A DNA stretch of 20,543 bases, taken from positions 1-20,543 of IMG/VR virus record IMGVR_UViG_3300028423_000153; one strand, given 5' to 3'. Made by a program: the position numbers and the translations under genes. A model generated the notes under the pieces. The model saw nothing but the letters and a program-made list of their open reading frames with translations, was not told the DNA's origin and did no database searches. The DNA is from a virus. Positions 1 to 7,016 of this stretch are shown here, one piece after another (the first letter of the stretch is position 1; each line of letters begins with the position of its first letter).

Positions 1-2
1 TG

Positions 3-89
3 AGTGGTATGGTAAAACATGCTGGGTTTAGCGAAGTTCAGACGTTCTGGCAGAATCATCTGTTCGTAGGCGCAATCGCCATAAAATAA
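3..89 (+). CDS. C-terminal end of a methyltransferase-like protein (5' partial)
   Basis: An open frame enters from the left edge and stops at TAA 87-89, leaving 28 codons. The visible peptide contains AGFSEVQTFWQNHLFVGAIAIK-type sequence: an 'AGF..V..F.....F...IAIK' ending. This resembles the last strand and helix of class I SAM-dependent methyltransferases, for example CmoA-type proteins ending in 'AGF...W...FNF..LVALK'. The catalytic part lies outside the window, so substrate and enzyme class cannot be assigned. It sits directly before a promoter (93-121), so it belongs to an upstream transcription unit. Confidence 0.4.
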   Translation, partial: SGMVKHAGFSEVQTFWQNHLFVGAIAIK

Positions 90-92
90 CCC

Positions 93-121
93 TTGAGGTC
101 TCACTTCGAATCATGTATGTT
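93..121 (+). promoter_or_regulatory. sigma70-type promoter with TTCGAATC spacer element
   Basis: TTGAGG (93-98), 17 bp, TATGTT (116-121). The -35 is imperfect. The spacer TCTCACTTCGAATCATG shares its TCT start and central TTCGAATC with the spacers of the promoters at 16715 and 16928, at identical spacing. That repetition is the main reason to accept it. It predicts transcription from about 128, downstream of the first ATG of the next frame (113), which argues for a later start for that gene. Confidence 0.55.
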
Positions 122-154
122 TTAAGAGTAGTGAGCAACAAAGAGGGTAAGACC

Positions 155-427
155 TTGAAAAGCTTCGATACCCTATTGGAACTATTCTGTGAAGCGTCTC
201 TTAAGGACCTGTCTAAAAACAAACGAACCGCTTTTCAGCTAAAGATTAGTATGAATGCTGCAAAGCGCCGTGCCGAAGTTATGTTGCTTCGTGAAGTCTA
301 CAATATGTCTTTTAAAGAAATAGGCGAAGAGATGGGTGTGCACAGCTATACGGCACGTCGCATCTATAAGGGTGCCATGTGTTCATTCAGCAAAAATCAA
401 GTGTTACATGACTTGTTGACTTCGTAA
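155..427 (+). CDS. Sigma-70 region 4-like HTH protein
   Basis: A 90-residue protein if the TTG at 155 is used. That start has the Shine-Dalgarno-like run AAAGAGGG at 140-147, seven bases upstream. The longest frame begins at ATG 113 (104 residues), but that ATG lies upstream of the transcription start predicted by promoter 93-121 and has no close ribosome site. The C-terminal half reads VMLLREVYNMSFKEIGEEMG then VHSYTARRIYKGA, the pattern of a sigma-70 region 4 or LuxR-like helix-turn-helix ('L......sy.EIa..lgvs..tv...'). No sigma region 2 is visible, so this is a small DNA-binding regulator or a degenerate sigma-like protein, not a full sigma factor. Phage late sigma (gp55-like) function is possible but not shown. 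Confidence 0.6.
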   Translation: MKSFDTLLELFCEASLKDLSKNKRTAFQLKISMNAAKRRAEVMLLREVYNMSFKEIGEEMGVHSYTARRIYKGAMCSFSKNQVLHDLLTS

Positions 428-443
428 AAACCGATGTTTTCCC

Positions 444-472
444 TTGATAGCAACGCCTATGCGTGTTACATA
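444..472 (+). promoter_or_regulatory. Possible sigma70 promoter for the DUF262-HNH gene
   Basis: TTGATA (444-449), 17 bp, TACATA (467-472), 28 bp before the ATG at 501. The -10 is weak. The 17-bp spacing and distance to the start match the other promoters here. The spacer holds a small inverted repeat, ACGC (453-456) and GCGT (461-464). Confidence 0.4.
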
Positions 473-500
473 GACATGATGAAACAGTGAGTATTATATC

Positions 501-2027
501 ATGAAAAATGAAGTCGTCTCAGAACTAGACTATGTAGATGTAGATGCGGTTCTAACTAAGTTCATAGCTATATCCGATAAGAACTCATTTAAGTATGATA
601 ACGGAATTCGATTAAAAGAAAAGGTTGTTATCACTCTAAAAGAATATCTTGCATTGATGAAGGCTGGTTATGTTGTAAAATCTATCAAAACAAACCGACC
701 AGATGTAAACAAGCTTGAAAAAAAACAAGGTATTATAGAGACCTTGTTTATAGGTGACGACTTACCAAACCTATGCACATCAATTTACTATAAGAATGGC
801 ACAGTTGAGATTCGAGTGACAGATGGTGGTCACCGCACTCGCTCTTTTGAAGAGTTTGTATATGACCTATTCTGTCTATCTCATAAGGCTTTCTTTGTGA
901 ATGACTTTGGTAAAGAGACAGCTTTGCATAGTATGAGTGCCTCCGATATTCGTGAAACACATCCTAAAGCTTGGAGCAACTTCATGAATGAAGAGTTGAC
1001 GTTTACTGTGTATCATAACTCTACACCAAATCAAGATGCGCGTGAGACACAAAACCGCAACAAAGGTTCGAACCACAATGCACAAGAGCAACGCAACACT
1101 CTTGATGAAAACGTTGTGTCCGAATTTGTTCGCAATATATGCCGTGTTGTAGAAGAAGAAAACAACACTCCTCATCCTCTATTTGATCAAAAAGTTATTG
1201 GGTTTTCGCTAGGTCGTCTCAAGTATGACGAGGCTTTGACACGTTTGATGCTAATGATTGAAAAGAAAGACCCTTCTATCGCTATCGATAACGATTCTAT
1301 GGATGAGTTTTTTGAAAGTGGGTCAATTCAAGATCGTGGTCGTCTTTTTGTCAAAGAGAGTGATTTTAACTCTATCGTTAAAGATACCGTAAAAATGCTA
1401 GATACGTGTTATGAGATTTATTCTAACTATCCAACTGGATTGAAAATCGAAGGTGCAAAGAAAGGTGCATCTAATTTCACTGCATTGACTCGTTTTCTAA
1501 TGAAGATTGAATCAGAGCTGTTTCCTCTTCAGCAAGAAGCAGTTATTGTAGACTATGAAAAGTTCGCAAAGTCCTTTGCGGAAATGCTTGAAGTTATCTA
1601 CACTGACAATGAATTGCGTGACTGGATTGGCACTGGTGAGTGGCCAAAGGCTAAAGCTTTTGGTAAGTATCTAACACAGTTCAATGTTGTTAAAAAGACT
1701 AACTGGACTATCAAATGGATGATGGACGTGTTTGCAGACCGTTATGAGGACTTTGGTATCATGCGTGTTGATAAACGTTCTTCATTTCGCCCACAAGATA
1801 TCTTTGAACGTTACGTTGCGGTAAACAAGTGCTGTGAAGCATGTGGTGCTAACGTTGACCAAAAAGATGTTCAAGGTGACCACGACATTCCACGTTCTTG
1901 GGGTGTTGAAGCTGGTGGTGTGACAGAGAAAGGCAATCTTCGTATTCTTTGTGCAAATTGTAACAACAAAAAGTCTAACAAGCACGCCTTTGATGAATTT
2001 GTAAAAAGCCTAAAGGAGATTGCATGA
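501..2027 (+). CDS. DUF262-like N-terminus with C-terminal HNH endonuclease domain
   Basis: A 508-residue protein. Around residues 108-116 it has DGGHRTRSF, which resembles the DGxQR(x)Tx signature of DUF262/ParB-like nucleotidase domains in GmrSD-type enzymes. The C-terminus is a zinc-coordinating HNH module: CEAC (445-448), DHDIP with the likely catalytic His461, GNL, then CANC (484-487) and a final His. The DUF262 plus HNH arrangement is known in modification-dependent restriction enzymes and many phage-borne nucleases. In a phage it could degrade host DNA, exclude other phages or act as a mobile nuclease; the sequence does not decide. The gene overlaps the next by ATGA at 2024, so the two are probably translationally coupled. 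The middle 300 residues show no motif I recognise. Confidence 0.72.
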   Translation: MKNEVVSELDYVDVDAVLTKFIAISDKNSFKYDNGIRLKEKVVITLKEYLALMKAGYVVKSIKTNRPDVNKLEKKQGIIETLFIGDDLPNLCTSIYYKNGTVEIRVTDGGHRTRSFEEFVYDLFCLSHKAFFVNDFGKETALHSMSASDIRETHPKAWSNFMNEELTFTVYHNSTPNQDARETQNRNKGSNHNAQEQRNTLDENVVSEFVRNICRVVEEENNTPHPLFDQKVIGFSLGRLKYDEALTRLMLMIEKKDPSIAIDNDSMDEFFESGSIQDRGRLFVKESDFNSIVKDTVKMLDTCYEIYSNYPTGLKIEGAKKGASNFTALTRFLMKIESELFPLQQEAVIVDYEKFAKSFAEMLEVIYTDNELRDWIGTGEWPKAKAFGKYLTQFNVVKKTNWTIKWMMDVFADRYEDFGIMRVDKRSSFRPQDIFERYVAVNKCCEACGANVDQKDVQGDHDIPRSWGVEAGGVTEKGNLRILCANCNNKKSNKHAFDEFVKSLKEIA

Positions 2028-2596
2028 GAAAAGACCTAGTAATCGACTTTGAAACGATCGGTCAAAATATTATGAAGTGCCCAGCGGTTGATGCCGCTTG
2101 GGCTACTTTTTACTGGGATCGTTTTTTAAATGAACCATATTCATTTGAAGAGCTAGTTCATCAAGTGAGAACTGTCAAGTGGGATAAACAATCAGTTGAA
2201 GCGAGAAAAAAACTTAGTCCAAGCGAAGAAGACTTGACATATCAAGAGTTTTCGTCTATATTCTTCGAATATCTAAGAGAAGAAGGTAAAATAGAATACT
2301 GGTGGTCAAGAGGAAATACGTTCGACCCTGTTCTTCTTGAGCGAATCATGAATTCGATTGATCAAAATCTTCTTATGAATGAATATTTGAAGTGGTGGAG
2401 AGTTAGAGACATTCGAACTTGGGTTGACGCCAAGTTTAACTTCACTACAAGAAGCGGTTTCATTCCAGTGGCTAATGAAACTTACTGGAATGAAGTCTTT
2501 GTAGCACACGATAGCACTCATGATGTGGCTGCAGATATTATGAGAATTCAAACGATCTATAGGGCTGAAAACGATATGGAGATGGTAGATAAATGA
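2024..2596 (+). CDS. dexA: DEDDh-type 3'-5' exonuclease, DexA-like
   Basis: A 190-residue protein with the motifs of DnaQ-fold exonucleases in order: D8-F-E10 near the N-terminus (LVIDFETIG), GNTFD with D101, and H166-x4-D171 (HDVAAD). The H-x4-D spacing makes it the DEDDh class, as in T4 DexA and the Rv2179c-like exoribonuclease family (DUF5051). It probably removes nucleotides from single-stranded ends in the cytoplasm, for nucleotide salvage or mRNA/DNA turnover. T4 DexA is about 227 residues, so this is slightly short but complete in its catalytic set. It is coupled on both sides by ATGA overlaps (2024 and 2593). The gene symbol rests on similarity of motifs and context only. Confidence 0.72.
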   Translation: MRKDLVIDFETIGQNIMKCPAVDAAWATFYWDRFLNEPYSFEELVHQVRTVKWDKQSVEARKKLSPSEEDLTYQEFSSIFFEYLREEGKIEYWWSRGNTFDPVLLERIMNSIDQNLLMNEYLKWWRVRDIRTWVDAKFNFTTRSGFIPVANETYWNEVFVAHDSTHDVAADIMRIQTIYRAENDMEMVDK

Positions 2597-3066
2597 AACA
2601 AGACTTTTACGATTTAATGGATAAGTCACTCGAAAATGATGGTGATTACCCAGCATATGAAACTGGTGCGTTGCGAGAATCTTTAGGTGTTCCCTACTTT
2701 CGTCAGGTTCCGCTTGAAGCGATTGCTGCTGGTGCTGCTTCACTAGAGTATGGTGCTCAAAAGTATTATGATCGAAACTGGGAAAAGGGTCGACCTTGGC
2801 AGCAAATGATTGATAGTCTAAAGCGTCACATTGATGACTTTGAGAGAGGTAAAAACTATGATGACGGTGACGATGGATCAGATTTATATCAAGTTTGCAT
2901 GATCATGGCGTCTGCTATGATGCTTAGTGCTTCCGTAATTCGTGACATTAGGGAAGATGATCGTCTACCACCAGTAGACGAGAATGCGATGACTTCAAAA
3001 GAGTGTGCAAAGTGGATTCGATATCAACTAGAAAAGTCTCGTTTAACTCGAAAGGATGTAGAATGA
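2593..3066 (+). CDS. dATP/dGTP diphosphohydrolase N-terminal-like protein (DUF5664, MazZ-like)
   Basis: A 157-residue protein. The stretch EYGAQKYYDRNWEKGRPW, followed by a conserved 'S.KRHI.DFERG...' helix and an acidic DDGDDGSD segment, matches the pattern 'GA.KYgdrNWekG......l.RH...w..Ge..D..sg..hl.ha' of the DUF5664 / dGTP_diPhyd_N family. Characterised relatives such as phage MazZ hydrolyse dATP or dGTP to monophosphates in the pathway that makes 2-aminoadenine DNA. No PurZ is visible here, so a Z-genome cannot be inferred. A general purine nucleotide pool role, alongside the dUTPase at 7422, is the safer reading. It overlaps dexA (ATGA 2593) and the following gene (ATGA 3063). Confidence 0.65.
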   Translation: MKQDFYDLMDKSLENDGDYPAYETGALRESLGVPYFRQVPLEAIAAGAASLEYGAQKYYDRNWEKGRPWQQMIDSLKRHIDDFERGKNYDDGDDGSDLYQVCMIMASAMMLSASVIRDIREDDRLPPVDENAMTSKECAKWIRYQLEKSRLTRKDVE

Positions 3067-3992
3067 AAAGTTTAAAGTTCTCGGTTGAAGATATTCAAAA
3101 CAAAAAAGTAATGGTTGCCACGCCAATGTATGGTGGTCAGTGTGCGGGGATGTTCTGCAAAGCAACGAACGATTTATCAGCAGTCTGTGCGAAATATAAC
3201 ATTCCCCTGCAATTTTACTATCTTTTCAACGAATCACTCATCACGCGCGCGCGTAATTATTGTGTAGATGAGTTTCTTCGTTCTGATAATACACACCTAC
3301 TTTTCATTGATAGTGATATCGGATTCGATTACAAAGACGCTTTAACGCTACTTCATCTTTGTGGTGATCAAGAAGATGAGTTAGAAGTAGTAACTGGTCC
3401 TTACCCAAAGAAAACGATTGCTTGGGAGAAGGTTGCAAAAGCTGCCGAAATGGGCTACGGCGATGAAAACCCATTTTATCTAGATCAGTTCGTAGGAGAT
3501 TATGTATTTAACCCTGCTCAGAATGTTCGTTCGTTTCGCCTAGATGAACCAGTCGAAATTCGTGAAGGGGGAACTGGTTTTATGATGATTCATCGTTCTG
3601 TCTTTGAAAAGTATCGCGAGGCATACCCAGAACTTCGCTACAAACCAGATCACGCTCGAACCGAGCACTTCGATGGGTCTCGTGAAATCACTGCCTTCTT
3701 TGATACTGTTATTGATCCTGAAACGAAGAGGTATCTATCAGAAGATTATATGTTCTCGTATAACGCACGTAAAATCGGAATCAAGATTTGGATGTGCCCA
3801 TGGATGCAACTCAAGCATGTGGGATCATACATCTTTGGTGGATCTATGGCTGCGATTGCTGCAATCAAATCTTCCCCCACGGCAAGTAAAGAATCGAACA
3901 AAAAAACATACTTGACAAAAGAGGGTGAAAGTGATAGTATATCTTCTGTGAATCGCAAACAACGTAGAGCAACCAAGAAGGGTAAAAAATAA
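3063..3992 (+). CDS. Glycosyltransferase-like protein (GT2-type fold)
   Basis: A 309-residue protein starting at ATG 3063, which overlaps the preceding stop; an in-frame ATG at 3003 would lie deep inside the previous gene and is rejected. The N-terminus VMVATPMYGG and the D83-S-D85 motif in HLLFIDSDIGFD are typical of GT-A fold family 2 glycosyltransferases, where DxD binds the metal and nucleotide sugar. GGTGFMMIHRSVF (about residues 173-185) is the acceptor-side loop often seen in phage members. The C-terminus is basic and low-complexity (RKQRRATKKGKK). Substrate is unknown: modified DNA bases, host polysaccharide or a virion protein are all possible. Its position just before the sliding clamp might favour a DNA role, but that is inference. 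A promoter for gp45 lies inside its 3' end. Confidence 0.7.
   Translation: MKSLKFSVEDIQNKKVMVATPMYGGQCAGMFCKATNDLSAVCAKYNIPLQFYYLFNESLITRARNYCVDEFLRSDNTHLLFIDSDIGFDYKDALTLLHLCGDQEDELEVVTGPYPKKTIAWEKVAKAAEMGYGDENPFYLDQFVGDYVFNPAQNVRSFRLDEPVEIREGGTGFMMIHRSVFEKYREAYPELRYKPDHARTEHFDGSREITAFFDTVIDPETKRYLSEDYMFSYNARKIGIKIWMCPWMQLKHVGSYIFGGSMAAIAAIKSSPTASKESNKKTYLTKEGESDSISSVNRKQRRATKKGKK
3912..3940 (+). promoter_or_regulatory. sigma70 promoter inside the glycosyltransferase gene, for gp45
   Basis: TTGACA (3912-3917) is a perfect -35. After 17 bp comes TAGTAT (3935-3940). It lies 52 bp before the gp45 ATG, within coding sequence, and would let the clamp be expressed separately from the upstream operon. 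Confidence 0.6.
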
Positions 3993-4639
3993 TGAAGCTA
4001 AGTGAAAACACAATTTCAATTCTCAAGAACTTTTCGGGTATCAATCAAAGTCTTCTTTTTCAAAAAGGTAATACACTCAGAACAATTTCACCGCAAAAGA
4101 CTGTTATGGCAGAAGCTAAGATTGAAGACACCATTCCAGGTAAAGCAGCCGTCTATGATCTTGCGCGCTTTCTTTCCACGCTTTCTCTCTTTGACGCACC
4201 AGATGTAGACTTCGGCGAAACTATGTTTACGATTCAAGATGGTCGTCGTAGCGTAAACTATACGTATGCATCCGAAAGCATGATTGTTACTCCACCAGAC
4301 AAAGAAATTCGTCTACCAAGCGTTGACGTTGACTTTAACATCACGAGTGACGATCTTCAAAACGTTATTCGCGCTGCTGGTATTCTACAAGTGGGTGACG
4401 TAGAGTTTTCAGCTAAAGAGGGGTTGATTGTAATGTCTGCCATTGACGTGAATAACCCTACTAGCGACCGTTATGATATCGAAGTTACTGATTACGATGG
4501 TGATGATTTTAGTATGAGCATCAAAGTAGACAATCTAAAACTCATTCCAGAAGACTATAAGATTTCTCTTTCTTCGGCTGGTATGTCTCATTTCAAATCC
4601 AATAAAGTAGAATATTGGATCGCAGTTCAATCTAATTAA
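3992..4639 (+). CDS. 45: Sliding clamp, DNA polymerase processivity factor (gp45)
   Basis: A 215-residue protein, close to T4 gp45 (228). It begins MKLSENTISILKNFSGIN, very like the T4 start MKLSKDTTALLKNFATIN. Further matches include AVYDL near residue 52, 'DLQNVIRAAGILQVG' (T4 DLQQLLRVSRGLQID) and the late 'DYDGDDF' strand (T4 DYDGENTF). The protein forms a homotrimeric ring that tethers the polymerase and, in T4, activates late transcription. It is loaded by gp44/gp62, both encoded downstream. The ATG shares its A with the upstream TAA (3990-3992), indicating coupling, and it also has its own promoter at 3912. Confidence 0.93.
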   Translation: MKLSENTISILKNFSGINQSLLFQKGNTLRTISPQKTVMAEAKIEDTIPGKAAVYDLARFLSTLSLFDAPDVDFGETMFTIQDGRRSVNYTYASESMIVTPPDKEIRLPSVDVDFNITSDDLQNVIRAAGILQVGDVEFSAKEGLIVMSAIDVNNPTSDRYDIEVTDYDGDDFSMSIKVDNLKLIPEDYKISLSSAGMSHFKSNKVEYWIAVQSN

Positions 4640-4648
4640 GAGGTGATT

Positions 4649-4840
4649 ATGACAGAAAATCCACAGCTATCAATTCAAGATATTGCTTTCACAGCAAAAG
4701 TGATTGAGGTCGCAAGTCAGCGAGGTGCAATTCGAGCCGACGAAATGGATGAAGTAGGTACTGTCTATAAGAGGCTGGTTGCTTTTGTCCAAGCTTCTCA
4801 ACCTCAAGATGAAGAAGATCAGACTGAAGATAGCGAATAA
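4649..4840 (+). CDS. Small acidic protein of unknown function
   Basis: A 63-residue protein starting at ATG 4649, six bases after AAGAGGTG (4638-4644 region). A GTG six bases earlier lies in the ribosome site and is not chosen. It has a predicted helical body (IQDIAFTAKVIEVASQRGA) and a very acidic tail (DEEDQTEDSE). I do not recognise a family. Small genes beside gene 45 are common in T4 relatives. It ends just before the gp44 promoter. Confidence 0.6.
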   Translation: MTENPQLSIQDIAFTAKVIEVASQRGAIRADEMDEVGTVYKRLVAFVQASQPQDEEDQTEDSE

Positions 4841-4859
4841 GCTAAATGAGAGAGAGGGG

Positions 4860-4888
4860 TTGACGCTCTTCTCTTTTTCAGATATACT
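4860..4888 (+). promoter_or_regulatory. Strong sigma70 promoter for the gp44 operon
   Basis: TTGACG (4860-4865), 17 bp, TATACT (4883-4888), 38 bp before the gp44 start. The promoter overlaps a possible imperfect hairpin: GAGAGAG (4848-4856 region) with CTCTTCTC (4866-4873) followed by five T. The same bases could weakly terminate transcription from gp45. The spacer word CTTCTCTTTT also occurs in the spacer of the gp43 promoter (8571-8580). Confidence 0.75.
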
Positions 4889-4925
4889 ATGATTTTGAAT
4901 ATGAACAAAGAGGTGACGTGTATAC

Positions 4926-5873
4926 ATGACTAATGTGAATGACTTTCTGTGGGTCCAAAAATATCGTCCTAAGCGCGTTGAGGAAACGATTCTACCTTCT
5001 TCTACAAAGAAGATGTTTCAAAAATTCGTAGACGAGCGCAATATTCCAAACCTAATTCTAACTGGTCGAGCGGGCATTGGTAAAACAACCGTTGCCAAAG
5101 CAATGCTCGAAGAGATCAACGCTGACTACATTACGATCAACGGTTCGATGAACGGAAACATTGATACTCTTCGTCACGAGATCGCAAACTTTGCATCTAC
5201 CGTTTCTTTCTCAGGTGGTCGTAAGTATGTAATTCTTGACGAAGCTGACTATCTAAACGCCAATTCAACGCAACCAGCACTTCGAAACTTCATGGAGGAA
5301 TTTTCGAAAAACTGTGGGTTCATTCTTACTTGCAATTTCAAAAATCGAATTATCGAGCCTCTACACTCACGCTGCAGTGTTATCGAATTTAGCATCGGTA
5401 AAAATGATAAAGCGAAAATCGCTTCTCAATTCTTCAAAAGAGTGACATGGATTCTCGACCAAGAAAACGTCGAGTATGATCAAAAAGCTGTAGCAGAACT
5501 GATTCAAACATATTTTCCTGACTGGAGACGAGTTCTAAACGAACTTCAACGTTATTCTGCGACTGGGAAAATTGATGCTGGTGTTCTTGTTAACAAGTCT
5601 AACGACTCGATTAAAGAACTAATCGATATGATGAAAAGTAAGAGTTTCACTGGAGTTCGAAAGTGGGTGTCGGAAAACACCGACATCGATAGTGCAATTC
5701 TCTATAGAAAACTATATGACGTTCTTCCTCAATATCTTGACTCAGCCTCAAGCGTTGCTGATGCAATTATCATTCTTGCTGAGTATCAATACAAGGAGGC
5801 GTTTGTAGCTAACAGCGAAATCAATCGTGTTGCTGCTCTTGCAACAATTATGGCGGAGGCTCAGTGGAAGTGA
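4926..5873 (+). CDS. 44: Clamp loader large-copy ATPase subunit (gp44)
   Basis: A 315-residue AAA+ ATPase, close to T4 gp44 (319). It begins with the RFC-type 'WVQKYRPKRVEE' box, then Walker A GRAGIGKTT (residues 47-55), Walker B VILDEAD (102-108), a sensor-1 region 'FILTCNF' and the arginine-finger motif SRC (148-150) in LHSRC. In T4, four gp44 and one gp62 open and load the gp45 ring at primer ends. The ribosome site AAGAGGTG lies about nine bases upstream of the ATG. The stop overlaps the next start (TGATG at 5871-5875). Confidence 0.95.
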   Translation: MTNVNDFLWVQKYRPKRVEETILPSSTKKMFQKFVDERNIPNLILTGRAGIGKTTVAKAMLEEINADYITINGSMNGNIDTLRHEIANFASTVSFSGGRKYVILDEADYLNANSTQPALRNFMEEFSKNCGFILTCNFKNRIIEPLHSRCSVIEFSIGKNDKAKIASQFFKRVTWILDQENVEYDQKAVAELIQTYFPDWRRVLNELQRYSATGKIDAGVLVNKSNDSIKELIDMMKSKSFTGVRKWVSENTDIDSAILYRKLYDVLPQYLDSASSVADAIIILAEYQYKEAFVANSEINRVAALATIMAEAQWK

Positions 5874-6436
5874 TGCTTTATTTTAATGATGAAGGTGTTC
5901 TAGTAAAAGACGAACTAATCGACCCGGACAGTGAATTTAGAAAGATTGTAAGACGTTCAAATGGTATGTTTGATGTCGTTTCTCGGATAGATACCTCTAG
6001 AGCGATATGGCTATTTAATTCAAATGGAAAGAAATCCAATATTCATAAAAATACTGGGTTTTATGTGTTATATGGACCGGAACTCGTTGGGCCTGCTACT
6101 TTTAACATGAGAAAATATATCTCATATTATGTCGGTTATGCTGGGTGCACTAACACGATAAACACTAGATTGGGGCGCTTTATTGCTCATCTTAAGGGTG
6201 AAAATACAGAAAACGAAACTCATCAAGCGGCTAATAGGCTTCGAGAAATTTTATCTTTCTATGATATGCGAGCTCCTATTATAATGTCGAATAGCCTTCG
6301 CGTAAAAGTCTATCCCTATCATATTGACGAGTGGATGGAAAGAGCAAAATACGCTAAAGAACATGACGCTTGGAGAAGTATTGAAATACCTTTCATTAAA
6401 CATTTTAGACCAAAACTTAATAAGAAGGTTTATTGA
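5873..6436 (+). CDS. GIY-YIG family endonuclease, probably a free-standing mobile nuclease
   Basis: A 187-residue protein starting at the ATG that overlaps the gp44 stop. GTG 5864 in frame would extend into gp44 and is less likely. The catalytic domain shows GFYVLYG (GFY 62-64), YYVGYAG (YVG 86-88), R102 in GRFIAHLKG and E171 in IEIPFIKHFRPKLN, which are the four conserved elements of GIY-YIG nucleases. The domain is in the middle to C-terminal part, with about 60 unassigned residues in front. It sits between genes 44 and 62, which are adjacent in T4, so it is best seen as an intruding homing endonuclease. Its codons and spelling (more AT-rich, more ATA/AGA) differ slightly from gp44. Confidence 0.75.
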   Translation: MLYFNDEGVLVKDELIDPDSEFRKIVRRSNGMFDVVSRIDTSRAIWLFNSNGKKSNIHKNTGFYVLYGPELVGPATFNMRKYISYYVGYAGCTNTINTRLGRFIAHLKGENTENETHQAANRLREILSFYDMRAPIIMSNSLRVKVYPYHIDEWMERAKYAKEHDAWRSIEIPFIKHFRPKLNKKVY

Positions 6437-6451
6437 CAAAGGATCTTTATT

Positions 6452-6640
6452 ATGAGACTATTTAAGCGTAAAAAGTATAAGTGCTTAATCTGTGAAAAGC
6501 GCGTCGGAGAAAATGTGCCCTCTGTCAAATATAGATATGCAGAAAACCAGATTGGTGAAGCGAAGCTTTGTCAAAAATGCGCTAACAAGTTTGAAAAGTC
6601 AAATGTAGATATGGAGGATCGATTTGACGAACCCTTTTGA
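6452..6640 (+). CDS. Small zinc-ribbon protein
   Basis: A 62-residue basic protein with two knuckles, CLIC near residue 11 and CQKC near residue 40, which can bind one zinc. There is no other domain. AAAGGA at about 6438-6443 precedes the ATG. The 3' end overlaps the TTG start of gp62 in another frame. Function unknown. It may travel with the GIY-YIG gene before it, since both separate genes 44 and 62. Confidence 0.65.
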   Translation: MRLFKRKKYKCLICEKRVGENVPSVKYRYAENQIGEAKLCQKCANKFEKSNVDMEDRFDEPF

Positions 6641-7016
6641 TTATGTGAAAAACATTAATAACGGTGGCGAAAATCTAATGCGAGGAAGTGAAAACGATGA
6701 ACTTGCAGAAAAGGGTTACAATCCTTGGTTAACGAATCTTGCATTTGCACTTCACCCGGATACTATTCTCTATGCAAATCTAATGAACCAAAACAACCAT
6801 CTTGATCATCGTCAGCAGTATGAATTCTATAAATATGGCGTTAGACCTAAAGTGCGTAAAGCAAAGTGGGTCAAACATGAAAAAGACGAAGATTTGGATG
6901 TGATCTGTGATGTTTATCAATGTAATAGAAATGTCGCTAGAGAATATCTTTCTTTGTTAACACAAGAACAATTAAACGCCTTGAAAAAAACAAAGAAAAC
7001 GGGTGGAAAACAATGA
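6624..7016 (+). CDS. 62: Clamp loader subunit A (gp62), TTG start
   Basis: A 130-residue protein. It has the features I associate with the short gp62 family of T4-like phages: an N-terminal NPFDYVKNIN, then NPWLTNLAFALHPDTILYAN, a 'HLD..qQYEFYKYGVRPK' block and a C-terminal helix 'LLTQEQLNALKK'. T4 gp62 is longer (187) but has the same overall order, including 'ALSQF....YAMN'. The start is TTG 6624, supported by GGAGG at 6613-6617 and by the conserved start at NPFD. gp62 bridges the gp44 tetramer and the clamp. It ends in an ATGA overlap with regA. Confidence 0.8.
   Translation: MTNPFDYVKNINNGGENLMRGSENDELAEKGYNPWLTNLAFALHPDTILYANLMNQNNHLDHRQQYEFYKYGVRPKVRKAKWVKHEKDEDLDVICDVYQCNRNVAREYLSLLTQEQLNALKKTKKTGGKQ

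Noticed and set aside
876-1175. Minus-strand open frames inside the DUF262-HNH gene and other large genes.
   Set aside because: They are antisense to genes with clear motifs and have no ribosome sites or family features.
3003-3062. Longer glycosyltransferase start at ATG 3003.
   Set aside because: It lies within the preceding gene, lacks a ribosome site, and ATG 3063 has the ATGA overlap used throughout this operon.
6433-6451. TTGACA at the end of the GIY-YIG gene as a promoter.
   Set aside because: No -10-like sequence occurs at 16-18 bp; TATTAT lies much too close.
6828-6835. TATAAATA inside gp62.
   Set aside because: It encodes conserved YKY-type codons within gp62, and no gene starts properly downstream; probably chance.
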